Assembly: GCA_039030125.1 (NCBI GenBank)
Contig: JBCCEV010000087.1
Location: forward strand, 1 to 17,723
Source: JBCCEV01 sp039030125
Lineage (GTDB): Bacteria; Pseudomonadota; Gammaproteobacteria; Ga0077536
Reading direction: 5' to 3'
DNA length: 17,723 nt
Shown: positions 7,752-14,460 of the stretch, one piece after another
How positions within the stretch are numbered: the stretch's first letter is position 1
Layout: each line of letters opens with the position of its first letter
Program-made: the position numbers and the translations under genes
Notes under the pieces: model-generated
The model's database searches: none
Told to the model about the DNA's origin: nothing
The model's input: the letters and a program-made list of their open reading frames with translations, nothing else

Positions 7752-8753
7752 ATGAACGAATACCTGTTAGTTCCACAAGACGAGTACCCGCACGCTCCAA
7801 CGAGCGATATGCACTTTAATGAGAGCGTCTATACCAACGTTTTCGATCATCGAAAGCGCTTGGGCGGCTGGATGCGGATCGGTAATCGCGTCAACGAAGG
7901 TTATGCCGAGGTCTCGGTGTGTCTCTATCTTCCTGGTGGGCGCATCGCCTGTCAGTTTCTGCGGCCCGACATCGCGACCAATGAGGCCTTCGATGCCGGA
8001 GGTCTTAGGGTCACCATTGAGCAGCCGCTCGCGGCCTTGACAATGCATTACGCCGGCGAAGTTATGCTCGTTGATGACCCGCACATCCTGAGGGAACCCA
8101 AGCGCTTGTTTGCCGAAGCAGTCCGCGCCAGCGCGAAAATTGAGTGGCAGCATGTCGGTTGTTCGCCGCTGCACGGAGGGCTGCCTGTGCGAGCGGACCA
8201 GCAAACGATGTTCGGCCGCGATTTTTCCCTGGGGCACTTTAATCAGCACACCGTCGCCAAGGGTGCTATTACCGTTGGCGAACACCATTGGCAGATCGAT
8301 GGTTACGGCTGGCGGGATCACTCGTGGGGGCCGCGACTATGGCAGAACATTCTTTTTGATCGAGGTTTTTACGCGAGTTTCGGTGATGACTGCGGAATAA
8401 CGCTTTTGAAAATCGCTAATACCAACGGTTCGATCCGGCGCGCTGGCGTACTTTTCGTCGACGGTGACTACGAACCGATCCTCGATCTCGACATCGACAC
8501 CTCATGGGACCAGCAACGCGACCCTGTGGCCGTAACACTCAATATCAGAACTGCGCGTCGCGCGGCCTTCATCGAGGGTCGGGTGCTGCGCTGCGCGCCG
8601 CTGCGAAACCGGCGAAAGATAGGTGGCGAGATTGTAGAATCTCGCATCGCTGAAGCCTTTACGGAACTGACCTGGGGTAAACGCACGGGTTATGGCATGA
8701 CGGAGTACGTTGAAAAGCTCATCGACGGCGTGCCGGCGGGTTACCCTCTGTAA
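7752..8753 (+). CDS. DUF7064-like protein, first of a tandem pair
   Basis: This 333-residue protein has no signal peptide or membrane segment. Its hallmark is the aromatic/charged motif DGYGWRDHSWGPR at residues 183-195, preceded by DQQTMFGRDFSLGHFNQHT (149-167). These features recall DUF7064-type proteins, which are predicted to have a lipocalin-like beta-barrel fold distantly like AttH/CrtC-type hydratases. I recognise the family from the motif only. The conserved His, Asp and Trp could form a binding or catalytic site. It is the first plus-strand gene of the island, under the promoter at 7689-7717, and is followed 17 bases later by its paralogue. Association of this family with APH-type kinases suggests a role on lipid- or terpenoid-like substrates, but no reaction is established from the sequence. 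Confidence 0.7.
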   Translation: MNEYLLVPQDEYPHAPTSDMHFNESVYTNVFDHRKRLGGWMRIGNRVNEGYAEVSVCLYLPGGRIACQFLRPDIATNEAFDAGGLRVTIEQPLAALTMHYAGEVMLVDDPHILREPKRLFAEAVRASAKIEWQHVGCSPLHGGLPVRADQQTMFGRDFSLGHFNQHTVAKGAITVGEHHWQIDGYGWRDHSWGPRLWQNILFDRGFYASFGDDCGITLLKIANTNGSIRRAGVLFVDGDYEPILDLDIDTSWDQQRDPVAVTLNIRTARRAAFIEGRVLRCAPLRNRRKIGGEIVESRIAEAFTELTWGKRTGYGMTEYVEKLIDGVPAGYPL

Positions 8754-8770
8754 CAACCTTGGAATCACTT

Positions 8771-9772
8771 ATGGATAATTTTCGACTCGAAGAGCGCGAT
8801 GAGTATGCCCATGCGCCCGGCACTGAAGCCAATTACAACGAGAGCGTTTACGTTAACGGTTTTGACCCAGCGCAGAAGTTCGGTGGCTGGATGCGGATCG
8901 GCAACCGCGTGAATGAAGGCTACGCTGAAGCCCAAGTATGCTTCTATCTCCCTGATGGCCGTATTGCCTGTCAATTTCAGCGCCCGGAAATCAGCCATAA
9001 CGAGGGTTTTGCCGCGGGCGGTCTGAGCTATGCCGTCAACGAGCCATTTAAAAGCGTTGGGATGCGCTATGAAGGCGACCTCTTGCTGGTCGAAGATCCC
9101 GAGTTGCTGCGTCATCCGAAGGATTTATTTGCCAAGGCGCCGAAGGTCAGCGCAGCTATCGATTACCAGCTCGAAGGGCTGTCGCCCATGCACGGCGGGG
9201 AGCCAACAAAAGCCGATCAACAGACGATGTACGGCCGCGATTTCTCACTCGGTCACTTTAATCAGCATACCCGCACGGTGGGAAATATTCAGATCGGCGA
9301 CGAGACCTTTGAGCTGGACGGCTGGGGCTGGCGTGATCATTCTTGGGGGCCGAGATTCTGGACGAATATCTATTTTTATCGATTGTTGATTGCTAATTTC
9401 GGACCCGACAGGGCAATGATGATCCTCAAGATCACCGATCGTTCAGGCCGCACGCGTCGCGAGGGAGTGCTCATGTTTGACCATGAGTATGAGCCGATCA
9501 CCGATATTGATTTGTTCACCGAGTGGAGCGACAAAAAAGACCCGGTAAGGATGAAGTTGGGCTTGCGTACGCCCGCTCGTGCAGTACGTCTTGACGGTGA
9601 AGTGATGACTCTCGCGCCCCTGCGAAATCGCCGCAAGGTCGGTGAGGAATTTCTGCAATCACGAATTGCCGAGGGCTTCACCCGATGGCAGTGGGATGGA
9701 CGAACGGGGCTGGGAATGACTGAGTACATCGAATTGCTGGAGGACGGCGAGCCAGTTGGCTATCCGTTGTAA
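8771..9772 (+). CDS. DUF7064-like protein, second of a tandem pair
   Basis: Starting at the ATG at 8771, the protein is 333 residues, exactly the length of its upstream neighbour, and the two align end to end without an obvious gap. Identity is about 29 of the first 50 residues by eye and roughly half overall. This supports 8771 over a TTG 12 bases upstream. The hallmark is DGWGWRDHSWGPR (183-195), and shared blocks are FGGWMRIGNRVNEGYAE, GRDFSLGHFNQHT and LAPLRNRRKVG. The pair looks like an old duplication kept for a heterodimer or for two related substrates. Only 2 bases separate its TAA from the GTG start of the kinase gene, so translation is likely coupled. Function unknown beyond family. 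Confidence 0.7.
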   Translation: MDNFRLEERDEYAHAPGTEANYNESVYVNGFDPAQKFGGWMRIGNRVNEGYAEAQVCFYLPDGRIACQFQRPEISHNEGFAAGGLSYAVNEPFKSVGMRYEGDLLLVEDPELLRHPKDLFAKAPKVSAAIDYQLEGLSPMHGGEPTKADQQTMYGRDFSLGHFNQHTRTVGNIQIGDETFELDGWGWRDHSWGPRFWTNIYFYRLLIANFGPDRAMMILKITDRSGRTRREGVLMFDHEYEPITDIDLFTEWSDKKDPVRMKLGLRTPARAVRLDGEVMTLAPLRNRRKVGEEFLQSRIAEGFTRWQWDGRTGLGMTEYIELLEDGEPVGYPL

Positions 9773-9774
9773 GG

Positions 9775-10788
9775 GTGCCGAGTCCGCGAGATGCCGGATT
9801 TAGTGACGCCGAAGCCGGTATTATCGATGCCGTGCGGCGGCGTCGAGGTGCCGGTGTCACCGTCAAAAATTTCAGCGCCGCGACTCTGGGAGGTTCCAAT
9901 CGCACCCTGTTATTCGACGTGGTCGAAGGGGCGACAACGGAACGCTGGGTTTCGCGCCAGGAAACCTATACTTTACCCAATTCCCCGTTCCTGCCGCCCG
10001 AGCATCAGTACCAACTGCTCGAACTAGCGCACGCCGCCCACGTGCCGGTACCGCGGCCGATTTTTGCTTTCACTGATGACGATGGCCTCGGTCGGGGATA
10101 CGTGGTGGCAGCGGTTGCCGGAGAAACACTGCCCAAAGCAATACTGTCCAGCGCCGCTCTCGCGGGCGCGCGCGCGCGGTTCGCGCACCAAAGCGGCGAA
10201 ATACTGGCGCTAACACATCAGATAGCGGTCGCAGATGCAGCGTTTCTGGAAGCGAAGCCGGACAGCGTGGACCCAATTGCAGGCCAACTCGAACGGTATG
10301 AACAGTACGGCGAACCCCATCCGGCCGTCGACCTTGCGATCGCCTGGTTGCGCGAACATCAACGTGAGGTAGCCGAGCGGGTAGTGCTGCATGGCGACTA
10401 TCGCAACGGTAACGTGATTGTCGACGGTAGCGGGATCGCTGCGGTATTGGATTGGGAGTGCGCATTTATCGGTGATCCAATGGCAGATTTGGGGTGGCTT
10501 TGTTTGAGGTCCTGGCGTTTTGGCAATGACGCCAAAGCGGTCGGTGGGATCGGTGAGCGCGACGCTTTATACGAAGCCTACGAGCAGGCGTCCGGACGGG
10601 CTGTCGATCACCAGGCGGTGAGGTGGTGGGAGATCTTTGGGTTTGTTCGTTGGATCGTTCTCAATATCATGCAATCTAACGGTCACATCACCGGCGCCAG
10701 ACGTTCACCGGCATTTGCTGCCTGTGGTCGTAACGTCTGCCTGATCGAGTACGACATGCTCAAAACCATCGCCGGTGAGTTTGAGTAG
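9775..10788 (+). CDS. APH-fold phosphotransferase (LvaA/ACAD10-11 kinase-like)
   Basis: This 337-residue protein has an aminoglycoside phosphotransferase/choline kinase fold. The catalytic loop LHGDYRNGNVIVD carries Asp208 and Asn213, and the metal-binding segment LDWECAFIGDPMADLGWL carries Asp226. This exact wording is typical of the APH group that travels with acyl-CoA dehydrogenases: the kinase domain of human ACAD10/ACAD11 and LvaA of Pseudomonas putida, which phosphorylates 4-hydroxyvaleryl-CoA. The N-lobe has the GGSNRTLLFDV strand (39-49), the likely ATP-lid. The GTG at 9775, 2 bases after the preceding TAA, is the only sensible start because no Met occurs early. A hydroxyacyl-CoA kinase role is inferred from family and from the four-gene order; antibiotic resistance is unlikely. 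Confidence 0.82.
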   Translation: MPSPRDAGFSDAEAGIIDAVRRRRGAGVTVKNFSAATLGGSNRTLLFDVVEGATTERWVSRQETYTLPNSPFLPPEHQYQLLELAHAAHVPVPRPIFAFTDDDGLGRGYVVAAVAGETLPKAILSSAALAGARARFAHQSGEILALTHQIAVADAAFLEAKPDSVDPIAGQLERYEQYGEPHPAVDLAIAWLREHQREVAERVVLHGDYRNGNVIVDGSGIAAVLDWECAFIGDPMADLGWLCLRSWRFGNDAKAVGGIGERDALYEAYEQASGRAVDHQAVRWWEIFGFVRWIVLNIMQSNGHITGARRSPAFAACGRNVCLIEYDMLKTIAGEFE

Positions 10789-11029
10789 CGGGGCGACCCT
10801 TTAATCGTTTTACCGCTGGTATCGGTAGCCGTATTTCTAGCGCACCGGGCATTGGGTGGGTTCAGGGACGAGTTTCGTGATCGTTTAGTGGGCAGTGGCA
10901 GATGGGACGGGCTCGGCATTGCGGCGTTGGGCGTCGTTCAATGACATCAAGTACACTCCTTGCTCTTCGCTGATTACAGCGCTGGAACACGCCGCGTCGC
11001 GGCCATGATCACTTACGAGAGTGCTGCTC
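10789..11029. other. Intergenic gap inside the cassette
   Basis: These 241 bases separate the kinase gene from the small DUF6285-like gene. I see no convincing gene: the frames present lack ribosome sites or recognisable protein. A 5-bp stem TACCG/CGGTA sits at about 10810-10826 without a T-run. No clear promoter was found. The gap is odd because the equivalent genes are usually tightly packed. Confidence 0.4.
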
Positions 11030-11389
11030 ATGCCTCAAGATGGCCCCGACGTTCGGGAACTTTTACGCACGGTTGGCGAGTTTCTGCACGAGATCTCAGA
11101 TCAGCTACCGACCCAAGAGCGCTACTACGCGCTTTGTTGTACTTACATGTTGCAGGTCGTCGAACGCGAAATCGAAGGATGGGAGCCCGTTCCCACCACG
11201 GCCGATGCGGCGATTGCCACGCTGTTGGGCGAACAACTCGATGCCCACGAGGCCCTTGCGGCCCTCAGCGACGCGATCAAGCGGGGCGATTTTGAACACC
11301 GTTTCGATGAGCTGATGGCGGTGGTCTTGGCGCATGTCGAGGCTAAGGTCAATGTCTCTAAACCGAGCGTTTTGACCCCTAACAACTGA
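11030..11389 (+). CDS. DUF6285-like small protein (LvaB-like by position)
   Basis: This 119-residue, mostly alpha-helical, acidic protein begins MPQDGPDVRELLRTVGEFL, which resembles the N-terminus of DUF6285 proteins. Residues 36-54 (CTYMLQVVEREIEGWEPV) match the family's conserved 'ERE' helix. A GTG 9 bases upstream is in frame, but the ATG at 11030, with a GAGAG-type Shine-Dalgarno about 8 bases before it, fits the family start better. In the lva pathway the small LvaB protein of similar size is needed for activity of the LvaA kinase. Here it lies between the kinase and the acyl-CoA dehydrogenase, the same order, so a kinase-partner role is inferred. No catalytic motif is visible. Confidence 0.68.
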   Translation: MPQDGPDVRELLRTVGEFLHEISDQLPTQERYYALCCTYMLQVVEREIEGWEPVPTTADAAIATLLGEQLDAHEALAALSDAIKRGDFEHRFDELMAVVLAHVEAKVNVSKPSVLTPNN

Positions 11390-11451
11390 GCACGGTGCGA
11401 ATCGAGCTAAAATAGAGCGAGCGTCTCAACAATTCGGAGAGGAGAAATTTC

Positions 11452-12666
11452 ATGGTTCAAGCAATGAGCGATGCCGCCCATGATGATATGGACCTTTTAG
11501 GAACAGCTTTTGCGCTGAATGCGGATCAGCAGGCGATGCTGGATGAGGCCGATCGATTCGCGCACAACGAACTCTATCCGCTCGCCGAAGCCATGGACGC
11601 CGATGAGTCGTGGCCCCATGGTGTGTTCGAAAAAATCGGAGACGCAGGCTATTTTGGTATCACCGTACCCGAGGAGTTTGGTGGGCAAGGCCTTGATTTC
11701 TTCACCAGTGGTCTGGTTTGCCAAGCGTTTGGGAAATGGAACTACGCGCTATCGTTGAGTTGGGTTGCTCATGAAAACCTGTGTCTAAACAATATCTACC
11801 GTAATGCCAACGATGACATTAGGCGCCGTTACCTACCCGATCTTTGTGCGGGTCGAAAGACCGGTGCTCTAGCGCTCACGGAGCCTGGGGCTGGTTCCGA
11901 TGCCCTGGGATCAATGCGCACGACCGCACGTAAAGAAGGCGATCGATATGTGCTTAATGGTCGAAAAATGTACATCACCAATGGCCCCATCGCTGACACC
12001 ATGTTGGTGTACGCCAAAACGACTCCTGACAAAGGTGCCCACGGTATCTCCGCGTTTGTGGTCGAAAAGGATTTTCCGGGATTCAGCGTCGCTCAAAAGC
12101 TAGTGAAGATGGGTTTCCGCGGTAGCCAAACGGGAGAGTTGGTTTTTGAAGATTGTGAAGTGCCCGAGGAAAATCTAGTGGGCACCGAAGATCTCGGGGT
12201 CGCGGTGGTGATGAGTGGTTTGGACCTCGAACGTGCGGTTATATCGCCGATCTGCGTCGGCATGGCTGAGCGCGCTTTAGAGCTCAGCATTGAGTACGCG
12301 AAAACCCGCGAGCAATTTGGGCGCCCGATAGCGGATTTCCAAATGATTCAGTCTAAGATCGCCGATATGTACGTGGCTGTCGAAACCATGAAGATTTTTA
12401 ACTTCAAAGTACTCGCCCAGGCTAATGACCTTGAGATTGGTGCGGGTGGCCGCGGCATGGTGCATGCGGATACCGCAGCCTCGTTAATGTATGCGGCCAA
12501 TACAATGAACCGGGTGCTTGACGATGCCGTTTAAATCCACGGCGGCATGGGCTACATCTGGGAATCAGAGGTCAATCGACTCTACCGGGGCAATAAGCTC
12601 CTTGAGATCGGAGCGGGAACCACCGAAGTGCGCAAAATGATAATTTCCGGCGAGTTGCTGAAGTAA
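11452..12666 (+). pseudogene. Isovaleryl-type acyl-CoA dehydrogenase with in-frame TAA
   Basis: The frame starts at the ATG at 11452 (GGAGAGGAG just upstream) and encodes 360 residues up to a TAA at 12532-12534. Beyond it the same frame continues for 43 codons with conserved family sequence (IHGGMGYIWESEVNRLYRGN, then EIGAGTTEVRKM) to a second TAA at 12664. Relatives have Gln at the stop position (DDAVQIHGGMGY), so one C-to-T change from CAA explains it. The read-through product would be 404 residues, the normal length. ALTEPGAGSD (141-150) is the flavin-side loop, and Glu260 in MSGLDLERAV matches the isovaleryl-CoA dehydrogenase base, with Ala replacing the C-terminal Glu as in that enzyme. 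The truncated form would lack the FAD-contacting HGG loop and last helices. Either a recent pseudogene or a sequencing error; suppression is less likely. Confidence 0.85.
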
Positions 12667-12670
12667 CTCG

Positions 12671-13576
12671 GTGCCAGGTGACGAAGGGAAACCGCTAAGC
12701 GTTCCAAAAACCCATGCCGATCTCGCGGCCCACCAAACGGTTTTCGCGGCGGGGGTTTTAGCGAATTACACCGTCGTCGTTAGCGGCGGCGGCAGCGGGA
12801 TCGGGCGGGCGACGGCATGGTTGGCGGCGCGCTTGGGCGCGCAGGTGATAGTTACTGGACGCAGCGAGAGCAAGCTTGTCGATGTATGCTCCGAAATCAC
12901 CGATCTCGGTCTGGCTTGCGATTATCGAACGCTCGATATCCGGGACATCGAGCAAGTCGATACCGTTCTAGCTGATATCGATAAGGCGCATAACGGTTTC
13001 GATCTGCTGGTTAACAGTGCCGGCGGTCAGTTTCCGCAAGCCGCTATCGACTTTGAGAAAAAGGGTTGGGATGTGGTCGTCAATACCAACCTCAATGGGA
13101 CCTGGCACATGATGCAAGCCGCCGCGCAATTGTGGCGCGAACGGCAGACACCCGGCAGCATCGTAAACATTGTGGTGGTGTCGCAGGGCTTGTTTGGTGT
13201 TGCTCATACGATCGCCGCGCGCGCTGGCGTTATCGCTTTTTCCGAGCGTGTTGCAGTCGAGTGGGCGCCTTACAGCATCCGCGCCAATTGCATTGCGCCG
13301 GGGGCTATCGAAACCGAAGGTTGGGCGGTCTATCCGGAACTCGCGCGCCAGCGATATCCGCGCACCAACCCGACCATGCGTCAGGGAAGTCCTTGGGAGA
13401 TCGCCGAGGCGATTGTATTCGTAGGCGGGCCGGCGGGGCGGTTCATAAACGGTGCGACCTTGGTGGTCGATGGCGGCGGACAACACTGGGGTGAGATATG
13501 GACAACCGGCAAACCCGAATATTTCGCCAGCGCGACCCGGTTATGGGACGATGCCGCTGAGGACGAATCCACTTAG
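12671..13576 (+). CDS. Short-chain dehydrogenase/reductase, PECR-like
   Basis: This 301-residue Rossmann protein has the dinucleotide loop VSGGGSGIGRA (37-47), LLVNSAGGQF (112-121), KKGWDVVVNTNLNGTW (130-145) and GSIVNI (162-167). The canonical YxxxK pair is replaced: Thr180 and Arg184 stand in HTIAARAGVIAF. The GGQF, KGW and H-x-x-A-A-R-A-G-V combination matches peroxisomal trans-2-enoyl-CoA reductase (PECR) and related enoyl-CoA reductases, so an enoyl-CoA reductase-like role is favoured over a classical alcohol dehydrogenase. The start is a GTG 4 bases after the dehydrogenase stop, so translation is coupled to it; no in-frame ATG precedes the fold. By position it corresponds to LvaD, a keto-acyl-CoA reductase, but the active site argues for a different reaction. 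The C-terminal 30 residues extend past the usual SDR end. Confidence 0.82.
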   Translation: MPGDEGKPLSVPKTHADLAAHQTVFAAGVLANYTVVVSGGGSGIGRATAWLAARLGAQVIVTGRSESKLVDVCSEITDLGLACDYRTLDIRDIEQVDTVLADIDKAHNGFDLLVNSAGGQFPQAAIDFEKKGWDVVVNTNLNGTWHMMQAAAQLWRERQTPGSIVNIVVVSQGLFGVAHTIAARAGVIAFSERVAVEWAPYSIRANCIAPGAIETEGWAVYPELARQRYPRTNPTMRQGSPWEIAEAIVFVGGPAGRFINGATLVVDGGGQHWGEIWTTGKPEYFASATRLWDDAAEDEST

Positions 13577-13887
13577 GTGATCGCCTTAAGTTTACCGAGG
13601 TCGTTGTTTCGATCGGTGAGCAGTTCGAGCAAGGTACTGTGCTCGCCTGGGTGCTCCTGCGCCAGCGCGCGCATGCTCTGTGCGAAGCGTTTGACTTCCA
13701 AGTCGTGTTCGGCCAGCAACTGGTTAAGGTAGACGGCTTCGGCAAGCGAGCGCGTTTCGCCGCGTTCCGCTTTTTCGTTTAATTCCTCTAAGTATTCGAA
13801 ATGCGCGTTCTTAGTGCGCAGCATGCGGAGATAGTGTTGCCAGGTTTTACCGGCATTCGGCCCCAAGTCGGCGGCCGATAGTGGCAT
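13573..13887 (-). CDS. Small helical protein of unknown function, coupled to the RRM gene
   Basis: This 104-residue protein is predicted almost wholly alpha-helical, charged (many Glu, Arg, Lys) and soluble. I do not recognise it. Segments such as KNAHFEYLEELNEKAERGE (about 26-44) and AEAVYLNQLLAEHDLEVKRF (about 49-68) look like amphipathic helices that could pair as a hairpin. Its ATG follows the TGA of the RNA-binding protein gene with a single base between (TGA-G-ATG), a strong sign of translational coupling. Its stop codon overlaps the SDR stop on the other strand (13573-13576). The coupling suggests it acts with, or is made in proportion to, the RNA-binding protein. The coding call rests on this arrangement and on sensible composition. 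Confidence 0.65.
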   Translation of the reverse strand: MPLSAADLGPNAGKTWQHYLRMLRTKNAHFEYLEELNEKAERGETRSLAEAVYLNQLLAEHDLEVKRFAQSMRALAQEHPGEHSTLLELLTDRNNDLGKLKAIT

Positions 13888-13888
13888 C

Positions 13889-14254
13889 TCAACCGCCGAA
13901 CAGGCGCTTAATCGCGCCCATCAATCCGCCAGATGGTGGTGGCGAGCTTGCATCGTTGCGGTTGTTCTGGCGGTTGTTTCGTCTTTGCTCTCGGGGTTTT
14001 CTGGATTTTTCGGACTTCGGCTTGGATTCGTCAACCCGCAGTTCTCGACCTTGTAGATCGGAACCATTCAGTTCGCTGATAGCGCGTTGTCCGTCGTCAG
14101 CGTTTGCCATTTCAACGAAACCGTACCCTCGCGAGCGTTTGGTTCGGCGGTCGATGATGACCTCGGCGGAGCTGACTTTGCCGAAGGGTTCAAATGCTTC
14201 CCTAAGCTCTTCGTCATCAATGCTGTACGGCAGATTTCCCACATATATATTCAT
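13889..14254 (-). CDS. RRM-domain RNA-binding protein
   Basis: This 121-residue protein has a single RNA recognition motif at residues 1-77. RNP2 is IYVGNL (3-8) and RNP1 is RGYGFVEM (42-49), with the aromatic residues that stack on RNA bases present. A disordered, basic and Asn-rich tail follows (about 78-104: KPREQRRNNRQNNRN), then a short Gly/Pro linker and a C-terminal amphipathic GLMGAIKRLFGG end. Bacterial single-RRM proteins of this kind are known from cyanobacteria and proteobacteria, some of them cold-induced, and are thought to act in mRNA handling. The start ATG at 14254 begins the fold at once; the Shine-Dalgarno is weak (AGAG). The terminal hydrophobic helix is unusual and might touch a membrane or partner. 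It is coupled to the small downstream gene. Confidence 0.88.
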   Translation of the reverse strand: MNIYVGNLPYSIDDEELREAFEPFGKVSSAEVIIDRRTKRSRGYGFVEMANADDGQRAISELNGSDLQGRELRVDESKPKSEKSRKPREQRRNNRQNNRNDASSPPPSGGLMGAIKRLFGG

Positions 14255-14386
14255 TATTTTCGGTCTCTTTATTATTCGTCGTCGCTCAAATTGGCGGACA
14301 GCCGCGATACGGCGTGGGTCACGGTTGAGTTGATTGAGTAACGCTTCCTTTCGTCCGGACGCAGCGAGAATCGCGCTTTAGGATGC

Positions 14387-14404
14387 GCCCGCGTTAGCGC
14401 GGGC
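14387..14404. other. G+C-rich hairpin between the MscS and RRM genes
   Basis: GCCCGCG-TTAG-CGCGGGC forms a perfect 7-bp stem with a 4-base loop, 57 bases downstream of the MscS gene stop. No T-run follows on the minus strand, so it is at best a weak terminator or an mRNA end protector. Confidence 0.35.
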
Positions 14405-14460
14405 GAGATTCAATCACAACCGTCACAGGCATTCAAACAAGTGCTCTTGTAAATCGAGCA

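Noticed and set aside
9775..10788. The APH-fold kinase as an aminoglycoside or macrolide resistance gene
   Set aside because: Its motifs and neighbours match the acyl-CoA dehydrogenase-associated kinase group, and the gene lies in a catabolic operon without mobile elements.
12535..12666. The conserved tail after the TAA as a separate small gene
   Set aside because: It is the exact in-frame C-terminus of the acyl-CoA dehydrogenase, and there is no ribosome site before its first Met.
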